Both the position numbers and the translations under genes were made by a program. The notes beneath the pieces were generated by a model, which was not told where the DNA came from, searched no databases, and worked only from the letters and a program-made list of their open reading frames with translations. A DNA stretch of 50,955 nt from Gammaproteobacteria bacterium (lineage in GTDB: Bacteria > Pseudomonadota > Gammaproteobacteria > Pseudomonadales > Cellvibrionaceae), in the NCBI GenBank assembly GCA_021151625.1, contig JAGKWY010000037.1, positions 1-50,955 on the forward strand, in the 5' to 3' direction. Shown one piece after another: positions 26,199 to 34,291 of this stretch. The first letter of the stretch is position 1, and each line of letters begins with the position of its first letter.

Positions 26199-27338
26199 AT
26201 GTCAGATATTAAATGGGACATCTACTTAATCGGTGAACCCAAACCCGGTATTGATCGGCCCACACTGGTACGCAATCTCGCCACCTTATTTAAAAAAGAA
26301 GTTCCCACCATTGAAAAAATGTTGCGTAAATCGCGCAGCTTGATTAAGGCCAATGTTGACCAGCTAACAGCAAAAAAATACCAGGCTGCTATTGCCAAAG
26401 CGGGTGGTCAGTGCGAGTTGCTGGAGCAAGGGGAACAATTATTTTCGGATGATGTCCCCAGTGCTGTTGCTGCTCCCCCGGTGTTAAGTGTTGCTCCTGT
26501 TGAAAATACACCTGCATTTACAGTTGCGCCCTCGTTGGACAATGTTACTCACACATCACCTTACGGCGCTCCTCAATCGAATCTGGAGAGTTCCAATCAT
26601 TGTTGTTTTAAATGCGCAGCTCCGCTTCATGCAGGTGTAGCCCATTGTCCCCAGTGCTATGCGCAGCAACCCCGGTTTAATAACAAAAGCAAAGTTACCG
26701 CTGGCTTTCTGGCATTTTTCCTTGGAGGGTTTGGTGTACATCGTTTTTATTTGGGACAGTGGTGGGGTGTTTTTTATTTGCTCTTTGCGATTACCGGTAT
26801 TCCCGGTCTGATTGCGTTTATTGAAGCGCTGGTATTTTGGTTTACTCCGCGCGCGCGTTGGGAGCGCAAATACGGGCAGGTTGCCGGCGGTGGTGCAGGT
26901 ATGGCTGTCGCATTGGTTATTGGTGTTATTAGCTTTGTGGTCTTTCTCGGTATTGCTGCAGCGGTTGCCTTGCCTGCTTATCAGGATTACACCGCACGTG
27001 CCAAGATAGATGCGGCAATGCCATTAATTAATCAAACACGTGAGCAAGTTGAAAAAATTATTTTGGAAAAGAATTTTCTGCCCAGCGAAAATATTCTTGC
27101 TGGACTGCCTGAAACCATCAGCAGCCCGCAAGTGCAATCTGTTCGTTTGAGTGATGGTGCGCAGATGATTGTTACTTTCGACACGATGGTCGGTACAGAT
27201 AAAGCGCCGACTATTATCTGGACGCCGACCAAAACGGGCGATCACATTGAATGGGATTGCCTGAGTGGTTCTATGCCTGATCGTTCGCGCAACCCGGAAT
27301 GCCGCGGTGGTGCAGGCGCGCCCAATGCCAACAAATAA
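26199..27338 (+). CDS. Mosaic membrane protein: L7/L12-like domain, Zn ribbon, TM2, pilin-like tail
   Basis: 379 aa. Residues 1-75 (KWDIYLIGEPKPGIDRPTLV... CELL) look like the small L7/L12-like module often placed before membrane domains in gammaproteobacteria. A low-complexity Pro/Val/Ala linker follows, then CFKCAAPLHAGVAHCPQC, a zinc ribbon. The TM2 domain comes next (FLAFFLGGFGVHRFYLGQWWGVFYLL). The C-terminal third has a helix ending in AAAVALPAYQDYTARAKIDAAM, the hallmark of type IV pilins after their hydrophobic helix, and a pilin-like head. There is no prepilin peptidase site because the pilin helix is internal. Function unknown. It overlaps the next gene by 14 nt. Confidence 0.7.
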   Translation: MSDIKWDIYLIGEPKPGIDRPTLVRNLATLFKKEVPTIEKMLRKSRSLIKANVDQLTAKKYQAAIAKAGGQCELLEQGEQLFSDDVPSAVAAPPVLSVAPVENTPAFTVAPSLDNVTHTSPYGAPQSNLESSNHCCFKCAAPLHAGVAHCPQCYAQQPRFNNKSKVTAGFLAFFLGGFGVHRFYLGQWWGVFYLLFAITGIPGLIAFIEALVFWFTPRARWERKYGQVAGGGAGMAVALVIGVISFVVFLGIAAAVALPAYQDYTARAKIDAAMPLINQTREQVEKIILEKNFLPSENILAGLPETISSPQVQSVRLSDGAQMIVTFDTMVGTDKAPTIIWTPTKTGDHIEWDCLSGSMPDRSRNPECRGGAGAPNANK

Positions 27339-27798
27339 CCCCTACGAAGCACCTGAGTCCAATCTGGAGCCTGTGATTCAGGCTCCTCGTAACATGCTGT
27401 GGTGGAAGATATTCTTTTGGGTTTTCTTGGTAATTCAGTTGTCGGCTGCCATCAGCATGTTGACTGGTTATGAAACGCTTACGTGGCAAGATCCTATTGA
27501 TATTGTTATATACGGTTTTGTGTGTGCGGGTATATTTGGTTTTGTTTACCAGAAAAAGATTCTGGTTCCCTTTGCCTGGCGCATTCTTATAGCGATCACA
27601 TTGCTGTGGGATTCTTTTTATCTAGGGACTGAATTTTACGATCTTTTGGTAACAGAGGAGGACGCAAGGGTTATATTTGCGATTATCCTGATAGTTTTTT
27701 CACCGTTACTGTTTTTGCAATATCTGGCGCTTTATAAATACGCTTTTCAATCTGCTTACTTGTGGCAGGAAAACACCAAGCGCGCTGCTTCAGAATGA
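27325..27798 (+). CDS. Four-helix membrane protein paired with the TM2/pilin-like protein
   Basis: 157 aa from ATG 27325, which overlaps the 3' end of the preceding gene, so the two are probably translationally coupled. It opens NPYEAPESNLEP, nearly the same as SPYGAPQSNLES in the linker of the upstream protein. Three to four hydrophobic helices follow (IFFWVFLVIQLSAAISML; IVIYGFVCAGIFGFVY; FAWRILIAITLLW; IIFAIILIVFSPLLFLQY). I do not recognise a named family. The shared motif and overlap suggest the two products work together. Confidence 0.6.
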   Translation: MPTNNPYEAPESNLEPVIQAPRNMLWWKIFFWVFLVIQLSAAISMLTGYETLTWQDPIDIVIYGFVCAGIFGFVYQKKILVPFAWRILIAITLLWDSFYLGTEFYDLLVTEEDARVIFAIILIVFSPLLFLQYLALYKYAFQSAYLWQENTKRAASE

Positions 27799-27814
27799 AG
27801 CAGCGCGCTTTTTT
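27778..27814 (+). terminator. Strong terminator overlapping the stop codon of the four-helix gene
   Basis: A perfect 15-bp stem (27778-27792 with 27796-27810), three-base loop and T run to 27814. The TGA stop at 27796-27798 lies inside the 3' arm, so the hairpin includes coding sequence. Confidence 0.92.
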
Positions 27815-27828
27815 AGCCTTGTAAATAT

Positions 27829-30006
27829 TTATGGTTGCGCAATTTTTGCCTTGCGCACCAGCTGGATAAACTCGGTGCGATAACCGAACTCATCCTTCCC
27901 TTTATTGGCTTGCGCCAGTTCAATCACTTTGTCGTAGTTGTAATCACCCACATAGTTGCTGCCGCGCAGCAGCTGGGCAAAACCAGCAACAGCCACTGAA
28001 AAGTTAACTTCTTGTTGATAGTCGGGTTTTGCTTCCAGCAATTGATTGGTGATTGGTGTTTCAATCAATTTTGATTGGCTTTCGCTTGGCAATTTGTAGC
28101 GCAGGCGCAGGAAGGCCAATTCATTCGATTTGCTATCGGCAGCTTTCTGGTTTTGATAGCGACTTGGCTCCAGCAATTTATGCTCGGCATTTGCCGGTGT
28201 GATTTCATAAATTGCGGTAACTCTGTGGCCTGCGCCAATTTCACCGGCATCTACCTTGTCGTTGTTAAAGTCTTCGCGGTTTAGCGCGCGGGTTTCATAG
28301 CCAATCAAGCGATATTCAGCAACTGTGGCAGGGTTAAACTCCACCTGGATTTTCACATCTTTAGCGATGGGAAACAGGGTTGATGTTGCTTCATTGACCA
28401 ACACTTTTTGCGCTTCGCTCAGTGTATCAATATAAGCAGCAGTGCCATTTCCATTTTGTGCCAGGGTTTGCATCATGGCGTCCTGGTAGTTGCCCTGGCC
28501 GAAGCCCAGCACCGATAAATAAATTCCTTTATCGCGTTTGCGTTCAATTAAATCCTGCAGTGCATCGTCACTGGTTTGGCCGACATTAAAATCGCCATCG
28601 GTGGCGAGGATAATACGGTTAACCCCTTTTGCATTGAAGTTGGCTTCGGCTAATTGGTAGGCGAGGGCAATACCTTCTGCACCGGCAGTGCTGCCGCCCG
28701 CTTGCAAATTATTTAATGCCGCGAGGATTTTGGTTTTCTCTTTGGCTTTGGTTGGCTCCAGCACTGTACCTGCAGCGCCGGCGTAAACCGCGATGGCAAT
28801 AGTGTCGTCGGGTTTGAGTGAATCCAGCAATAAACTCATGGATTGTTTTACCAGCGGCAATTTGCTTGGTTCATCCATAGAACCGGATACATCGAGTAAA
28901 AACACCAGGTTGGATTGCGGGATCTCACTGGCCGGTAATTGATAGCCTTGAATACCAATATGAATTAATTGATTGCCTTTTTTCCAGGGCGAATCCATCA
29001 CACTGACATGGGTAGCAAAAGGTGTTTTTTTATCGCGCGGGGTCGGGTAGGCATAATCAAAATAATTGATCATTTCTTCGGTACGCACAGAGTCTTTTGC
29101 GGGCAATTGACCCGCGTTCAGCATGCGTCGTGCAAAACTGTAAGAAGCAGTATCCACATCAATCGAAAAAGTGGAAACCGGGTTTGCACCCACGGCAGTT
29201 ACTGCATTTTCTTTGAAGTCTTCAAAACGATCACGAAATTCTTGTGGTGGTTGCGCACTGATATCCACGTTGGCTTCGCGCTTTAACGCAGGCGCCGCAG
29301 CAAGTCCGGCGTGAATTGATTTTGAAAGTTCCGCTTCCTGGCCTGCAAAGCTATCACTTACCGGGGCCGGCATGGCCACTGCAGGTTGCGGAGCGCTGAG
29401 AACGACTTCTTCTACAGGTTCCTGCATTATTGCCATGTCCGCAGCTGGCTCCCCATGGATTTTTTCTTTGGCAAGTTTCGGCTCGTTAATCACATTCAGG
29501 GGTACGTTTGTTCTTGCCGCCTGAGTTTCTATGGCTTCGGCCAGTTGTTGCTCGTTGGAGCGAATCATAAAGTGCTGGGTAAAGGTTAGGCCTGCGACAA
29601 CCGCGAGGCTGGATGCAGCAATCGCGGAAATCAGTGCAGGTTTTTGCCAGATAGGACGACTATCTGAATTGCGATTGGCGAAACTTGAATTGTTCATTGA
29701 ATCACTCCCGTGATGATTGATGTCACGGGTAGGACGCAGGCGTTGGAAAAATCCTTGGAAGATGTTGGATTTTTTTTGCAAATTATTTTGCGCGGCGTCT
29801 GTTGTCAGGTTTTCACTGGCTGGATTTTCTGAACTTTCTGTAATGATTTGGGCCTGTTGCGCATTAAATGCAGCCATAGCCGCGGCAATATGACGTGCTT
29901 TAACCTTGGCATCCGCCGCAGGTGTTGGCTGTTGCAACTGTTGCTGCAGCTCTTCTGGTAATTGATGTTCATTCATATCTTGTTTGTTCATATCCTGTTT
30001 TTTCAT
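27829..30006 (-). CDS. VWA-domain membrane protein (YfbK type) with sigma-regulator-like N-terminus
   Basis: 725 aa. The N-terminal 110 residues are cytoplasmic and Gln/Ala-rich, and a single membrane helix lies near residue 130-150 (ALISAIAASSLAVVAGLTF). After a linker comes the YfbK N-terminal segment (STFSIDVDTASYSFARRML), then the von Willebrand A domain with the metal-site motif DVSGSMD and ATDGDFNVG. The DUF3520-type C-terminus contains FNPATVAEYRLIGYETR and FAQLLRGSNYVGDY. It overlaps the ECF sigma factor gene by 4 nt (ATGA), so the pair is coupled. By position the cytoplasmic N-terminus could act as the anti-sigma part; that is inference. Confidence 0.85.
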   Translation of the reverse strand: MKKQDMNKQDMNEHQLPEELQQQLQQPTPAADAKVKARHIAAAMAAFNAQQAQIITESSENPASENLTTDAAQNNLQKKSNIFQGFFQRLRPTRDINHHGSDSMNNSSFANRNSDSRPIWQKPALISAIAASSLAVVAGLTFTQHFMIRSNEQQLAEAIETQAARTNVPLNVINEPKLAKEKIHGEPAADMAIMQEPVEEVVLSAPQPAVAMPAPVSDSFAGQEAELSKSIHAGLAAAPALKREANVDISAQPPQEFRDRFEDFKENAVTAVGANPVSTFSIDVDTASYSFARRMLNAGQLPAKDSVRTEEMINYFDYAYPTPRDKKTPFATHVSVMDSPWKKGNQLIHIGIQGYQLPASEIPQSNLVFLLDVSGSMDEPSKLPLVKQSMSLLLDSLKPDDTIAIAVYAGAAGTVLEPTKAKEKTKILAALNNLQAGGSTAGAEGIALAYQLAEANFNAKGVNRIILATDGDFNVGQTSDDALQDLIERKRDKGIYLSVLGFGQGNYQDAMMQTLAQNGNGTAAYIDTLSEAQKVLVNEATSTLFPIAKDVKIQVEFNPATVAEYRLIGYETRALNREDFNNDKVDAGEIGAGHRVTAIYEITPANAEHKLLEPSRYQNQKAADSKSNELAFLRLRYKLPSESQSKLIETPITNQLLEAKPDYQQEVNFSVAVAGFAQLLRGSNYVGDYNYDKVIELAQANKGKDEFGYRTEFIQLVRKAKIAQP

Positions 30007-30551
30007 AGGGCAAGCTCCCCGCTTCCATCACCTTGCTGCAGTTGATGAAGCTGTTTGCGAATTTCATGCAGCCGCCAGGACACGGTCGACTCCTTTATTT
30101 GCAAGATCGCTGCCGCTTCTGCATGGCTAAGGCCCTCGGCATGAACTAACAGGGCTGTTTCTTTAAAACCTTCGGCAAGTGAATCCAGCCAGTGCAAAAC
30201 CTGGCGCAGGTAAATGCCGGTTTCTGCGCGCTGGTCTGTATGCGTCTCTTCGGCCAACTGCTCCAGGTCGTCATGCTGGTGGCGGTGTTGGCTGCGCTGC
30301 CAGTCCTTGGCGCAATTGATGACTAATCGATAGAGCCAACTGCTAAATGCAGCCTCAAAACGAAATTGCCCAATGCTCTGTGCCAGCTTGATACAAGCGA
30401 GTTGGGTGACATCCTCCGCGTCAGCGCGATTGCCGCACCAGCGATAGGCAAAGCGAAACAGCTGGTCGTAACAACTTCCCAGCAATTGCTCGAAGGCCTG
30501 GCCATCACCGCTCTGTGCGGCCTTAATTAATTGTTGTTCTTCAAATGGCAT
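30003..30551 (-). CDS. ECF-type RNA polymerase sigma factor
   Basis: 182 aa. Region 2: AFEQLLGSCYDQLFRFAYRWCGNRADAEDVTQ followed by FSSWLYRLVINCAKDW. Region 4: GLSHAEAAAILQIKESTVSWRLHEIRKQL, a helix-turn-helix for the -35 element. The length is typical of ECF sigmas. It is the first gene of a two-gene unit with the VWA protein. The regulon is unknown. The 266-bp gap upstream (30552-30817) separates it from the divergent PEP-CTERM gene and contains a sigma-54 promoter for that gene. Confidence 0.9.
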   Translation of the reverse strand: MPFEEQQLIKAAQSGDGQAFEQLLGSCYDQLFRFAYRWCGNRADAEDVTQLACIKLAQSIGQFRFEAAFSSWLYRLVINCAKDWQRSQHRHQHDDLEQLAEETHTDQRAETGIYLRQVLHWLDSLAEGFKETALLVHAEGLSHAEAAAILQIKESTVSWRLHEIRKQLHQLQQGDGSGELAL

Positions 30552-30742
30552 AAGCCGTTCCGGTGTATTTGCCCCAATACCTGGTTCCTCTGGTTGTGCC
30601 TTCAGGATGCTGTCAGTAGTTAGACGCCCATAAATGCCAAATCCTTGGTGATGGCAATATTCTGTCGAATTTATTTACATTGCTGAATTTATTTTGTGAT
30701 GCAGTTATCACTATATCGTTGTTTTATCTATGAAATTTTAAA

Positions 30743-30759
30743 CTGGCGTACAAATTGCT
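30743..30759 (+). promoter_or_regulatory. Sigma-54 (RpoN) promoter for the PEP-CTERM-type gene
   Basis: CTGGCGTACAAATTGCT matches the YTGGC-N7-TTGCW consensus exactly at both conserved boxes, with GG and GC separated by 10 nt. The ATG is about 60 nt downstream. In Zoogloea, PEP-CTERM genes are controlled by the PrsK/PrsR system with RpoN, so this arrangement is expected on established grounds. Confidence 0.75.
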
Positions 30760-30817
30760 GATTTTGACGCCATGGGTGAGATGCTTAATCCCCAATAACA
30801 TTAGCAACAGGGTGCTT

Positions 30818-31438
30818 ATGATGTCCAAAGTAATTGCGATTCGGGTTTTAGGCGTATTGGCGGGTTTGTTCCTGACGTTTGGTGCTCAGGCAAATCTGAT
30901 TGTTAACGGTGGCTTCGATGATAACAATGTTGCCGCCGGTAACTGGGCTTACTTCCCATCTTCCAGCGTGAATGGCTGGGAAGGCGATAACATTGAAATT
31001 TGGGATAGCTTTGGCGGTGTAGTTGCACCGGAAGGTACCCAGCACGCAGAGCTTAATGCTCATCCGTTTGACGGTACTGTGTTCTCTATCTACCAAAGTT
31101 TTGCCACAGTCATTGGCCAGACTTATGACGTGTCATTTTTTTACAGTGCACGTTCCAGCAACAGCGAACAGTTTTCCTTTGGCGCCGGCACTTTGGCGGC
31201 ATTGTTAAATGACCATGTGGTGGGCAGTTGGAAACAATATACCGGCAGCTTTGTTGCAACCGGTACTACCAGTACCATCACCTTCACCAGTTACGACAAT
31301 TCAACCGTTGGTAACTTTTTGGATGATGTAGTTGTTACTGCGCGCGCAAATGTGGTGGAGTCAAATCCAATTCTGATGTTGGTTATTGGTTTGGCTGGTT
31401 TGTTTTATAGCAGAAGAAAATTACGTAACGTCCGTTAA
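30818..31438 (+). CDS. Secreted protein with PEP-CTERM-like anchor, variant motif
   Basis: 206 aa from ATG 30818 (30821 also possible). Signal peptide ends near GAQANL. The body begins NLIVNGGFDDNNVAAGNWAY, the opening of DUF642/galactose-binding-like secreted proteins, with a beta-sandwich ending in FLDDVVV. The C-terminus has a hydrophobic helix then an Arg cluster (LMLVIGLAGLFYSRRKLRN), as in exosortase substrates, but the expected Pro-Glu-Pro is ESN here. Probably exported and processed by exosortase, with the altered motif making this less sure. Behind a sigma-54 promoter. Confidence 0.7.
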   Translation: MMSKVIAIRVLGVLAGLFLTFGAQANLIVNGGFDDNNVAAGNWAYFPSSSVNGWEGDNIEIWDSFGGVVAPEGTQHAELNAHPFDGTVFSIYQSFATVIGQTYDVSFFYSARSSNSEQFSFGAGTLAALLNDHVVGSWKQYTGSFVATGTTSTITFTSYDNSTVGNFLDDVVVTARANVVESNPILMLVIGLAGLFYSRRKLRNVR

Positions 31439-31459
31439 TTCTTAGTTTTTAGCGTTTTG

Positions 31460-31487
31460 AAAAAGCTCGCCAATGCGGGCTTTTTTT
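31460..31487 (+). terminator. Terminator after the first PEP-CTERM-type gene
   Basis: GCTCGC-CAAT-GCGGGC (one G:T pair) flanked by A's and followed by seven T's. Confidence 0.85.
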
Positions 31488-31687
31488 GTTTTTTCTGCAT
31501 GCCATTTTTTTAACAATTAATCACAAAATAACAGCTCTTTTTGGGTAAAAAAGCATAGCGGCTGTGGCGTATAAATCATTAGAATGCGCAGGCCAACTTT
31601 GTTGGTGTTAATGGGCGATTTTTCAACACAACTTTTTAAGTTGATGAAAACTCGCTGGATTGAAAACGTTGAACTGATGGAATTTTT

Positions 31688-32209
31688 ATGTACTTTCAAT
31701 GGTTGAAAAAAATAGTAATCGCCGCTGGTTTTGTACTGGCTGCAAATGCACAAGCAGGTTTGATTACCGATGTTGAAACAGTCAACAAAACTGTTTCATT
31801 CGGTGCTTCAAAAAGCTGGACACACAATATTCTGGATCAGGGGTTTGTTCTGGGCACAGCGCAAAGCGCTACGCTGACAATTGAATTTCGCGATGACAAA
31901 GACCCATGGTATTTGCCTTTTGAAACAGCGCTGGTGCAAATTGGTTTGTTCGATTTGCAAGATGGCGGTTTGGTGCTTAATCCAACCGTGAACTGGACTG
32001 GTGGTTTGGGCTTGAGCTCATTGGTAAAATTGAATGCAGATGGTTCTATCTTTATTCAGGTTACCAGTGTGCTGGGTGATTTTGTGATTGGTAAATCTAC
32101 CCTCAGTGTAATTACCAAAGAGGTAAGTGTGCCTGAGTCAAGCAACCTGATTCTTTTTGCATTGGGTTTGTTAGGTTTAGTCATTGCCAGAAGAAAAGTG
32201 CGTGCTTGA
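31688..32209 (+). CDS. Secreted PEP-CTERM protein
   Basis: 173 aa. Signal peptide ends ANAQAG near residue 23. The body is a beta-rich domain without a family I recognise (SFGASKSWTHNILDQGF; LTIEFRDDKDPW). The C-terminus is a PEP-CTERM sorting signal with VPESSN in place of VPEPS, a hydrophobic helix and RRK. Exosortase would cleave there and attach or release the protein at the surface. Its upstream region contains TGGCGTATAAAT (31566-31577), very like the -24 part of the sigma-54 promoter of the neighbouring gene, but the -12 GC is lost. Confidence 0.75.
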   Translation: MYFQWLKKIVIAAGFVLAANAQAGLITDVETVNKTVSFGASKSWTHNILDQGFVLGTAQSATLTIEFRDDKDPWYLPFETALVQIGLFDLQDGGLVLNPTVNWTGGLGLSSLVKLNADGSIFIQVTSVLGDFVIGKSTLSVITKEVSVPESSNLILFALGLLGLVIARRKVRA

Positions 32210-32225
32210 TTATTGTCTTGTTCCG

Positions 32226-32259
32226 CATAAAAAACCGCTCGTATGAGCGGTTTTTTATG
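32226..32259. terminator. Bidirectional terminator between PEP-CTERM gene and tgpA
   Basis: AAAAAACCGCTC-GTAT-GAGCGGTTTTTT, perfect, between convergent genes. The minus-strand TAA stop of tgpA (32255-32257) lies within it. Confidence 0.92.
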
Positions 32260-34291
32260 TCTTGGGAAATCGTGTGATCGCGCGTTCCAATTTTTTTAAT
32301 TGATCGTCTTTTAGTTGGCCAGATTCTTGTCCTGAAGTTGGGCTTGGGTATTGATAGGCAATTTGTACAAACAACTGATGAATGGTTTCCAGTGCTTGTT
32401 GGTATTCCGGGCAGGTGTGTAACAGGCGTTGGATAAAATCCCCCAGGGTTTCACCGGGGGTACGAGTGTGGCCTGATTGCATCAGTTTTTGTTCGAGTTT
32501 TTGGATAGCTCGTACTTCAGGTCGTGTGGGCTGCGACAATTGATTGCGCAGTAATATCCAGGCAAAAAGTGCAGCGCCCGCCAGCCCCAGGGCAATGAGC
32601 CAAAGTGTTAATCGCCAGCGCTCGGTACCACCGAGCAGGCGTGATAGTAGCCCCTCTTGCGTTTCATTGTCGTAATTAAGTACCCAGCGTTGCCACACAT
32701 AGGTTGCAGCGTCCCAGCGCACTTGTAACTGCAGTAACAGTGACGAATTCAACCATGCGCTACTGACCAGCTCCAGGTCGGACTCGTTGAGTGCTTCATT
32801 AATGCCTTGTTGTATCCGATCAGGTGCGACTGCGGCAGTAGGATCAATCATTTGCCAGCCTTTTCCCTCAAGCCACACTTCTGTCCAGGCGTGGGCATCG
32901 GATTGGCGTACCAGCAAATAGTTCTCAACCGGATTCCATTTCCCCCCTTGGTAACCCACTACAACCCGTGCGGGAATTCCTGCGGCACGCAACAAAAAGC
33001 TAAAACTGCTGGCGAAGTGCTCGCAAAAGCCGCGCTTGGTTTGGAACAAAAACTCATCGACTGAATGTTGCCCAAGGGTGGGCGGCTGCAGTGTGTAAAT
33101 GAATTCACGATTAAATACCGCTAGCGCGCTGTCAATAATTTGCTGGTCACTCAGTTGCTTGTCTCGCCAGGCCTGCGCCAATGCATGGGTTTGCGGGTTG
33201 CTTTCTTTTGGCAGGCGAGTGTAATTGTCGCGTTGGAATTTGGACAATTGTGGTGCTTCAGGCCAATCAATTTGTAATGCAGATGTCACTTCATAACTCA
33301 TACGTTGTGCGAGTGGAATCCGGTTCATCAGTAGCGAGTCTGTGGTGATACGAAGCTGGCCTGCGGGCGTTTGTGCTTGCTGTGGGGTCATCAGACTAAA
33401 TAGCCAGGGTTGGCCGTGAGGCTCAACAATAACGCTGTAAGTAATCCAGTCTCGTTTGATAGCGGTATCTATATCAGCTGCTCGCCCTCCCCATGTATCG
33501 CGCATTCTCCAGCTGCGGCCATCAAAGCTATCCAGTACCAGCCCGCGCCAATAAAGTTGACTGGCACTGGGCACCTTATCATTGAAGCTCACTCTGAATG
33601 CCGGGGCAGGGTTGAGTGCAAGGTTGCCCAGATCACCAGGGGCCAGGCTATCGCTAAAGCCGGTTTTGGCTGCCTGTTGGTTAGGGGTTGCCCAGAGAGG
33701 GCCCAGGCGTGGGATAACGACAAACAACACCAGCATGATGGGGAATGCATGGAGCAGAATCGCGCCGCCACGTTTCAGGCGGGCTGCTGGCGGCTGCGTT
33801 CGGGTAAGGTAGAGTGAACGCCAACTGGCCAACAGCAGGGCCACGCTCACCAGGCAATAGACTGCCATTTGCGGGGTTTGGCTAAACAGTAGCTGAGTTG
33901 CGCTGATAATAAAGCCAATCAGAATTAGCAGTTGGGCATCGCGGGTGGAGTTGACCTCCAGTAACTTGAGTGAAAACGCGCAAACCAAAAGGCCAATCAT
34001 AGTTTCCGTGCCCGATTGGCCTGAGTAGCTGGCGTACATTCCCAGCGCGCAGATGCCAGTGAGCAAACTTTTGGCAAGTTTGCCGGGGGCGTTCCAGCGG
34101 GCGCGAAACATCTGGACTCGCCAATAGGCGGCTATTGCCCACACCAGCCATAGCCACAGCGGGAGATTAAATAGTAGTGGCAGGATCAATACTGCCTGCA
34201 TAACCAATAACCAGGCGAGTTTGTCGCGTACCAGATACTCGGTCCGCTTTGCTGCTGGTTTAGGATGACCTCGCCATAAACGGGCAATCAC
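32255..34291 (-). CDS. tgpA: TgpA-type membrane transglutaminase (DUF3488/transglutaminase/DUF4129)
   Basis: 678 aa. Five or six N-terminal helices (DUF3488) are followed by a periplasmic transglutaminase-like domain with the Cys-His-Asp triad: KRGFCEHFASSFSFLL (Cys near residue 421), SDAHAWTEVW and GWQMIDPTAAV. A further helix (WLIALGLAGAALFAWILL) precedes a cytoplasmic DUF4129-like tail. This matches P. aeruginosa TgpA, an essential inner-membrane protein, in length and order. It is last in the moxR-DUF58-tgpA operon and overlaps DUF58 by 4 nt. Confidence 0.92.
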   Translation of the reverse strand: MIARLWRGHPKPAAKRTEYLVRDKLAWLLVMQAVLILPLLFNLPLWLWLVWAIAAYWRVQMFRARWNAPGKLAKSLLTGICALGMYASYSGQSGTETMIGLLVCAFSLKLLEVNSTRDAQLLILIGFIISATQLLFSQTPQMAVYCLVSVALLLASWRSLYLTRTQPPAARLKRGGAILLHAFPIMLVLFVVIPRLGPLWATPNQQAAKTGFSDSLAPGDLGNLALNPAPAFRVSFNDKVPSASQLYWRGLVLDSFDGRSWRMRDTWGGRAADIDTAIKRDWITYSVIVEPHGQPWLFSLMTPQQAQTPAGQLRITTDSLLMNRIPLAQRMSYEVTSALQIDWPEAPQLSKFQRDNYTRLPKESNPQTHALAQAWRDKQLSDQQIIDSALAVFNREFIYTLQPPTLGQHSVDEFLFQTKRGFCEHFASSFSFLLRAAGIPARVVVGYQGGKWNPVENYLLVRQSDAHAWTEVWLEGKGWQMIDPTAAVAPDRIQQGINEALNESDLELVSSAWLNSSLLLQLQVRWDAATYVWQRWVLNYDNETQEGLLSRLLGGTERWRLTLWLIALGLAGAALFAWILLRNQLSQPTRPEVRAIQKLEQKLMQSGHTRTPGETLGDFIQRLLHTCPEYQQALETIHQLFVQIAYQYPSPTSGQESGQLKDDQLKKLERAITRFPKT

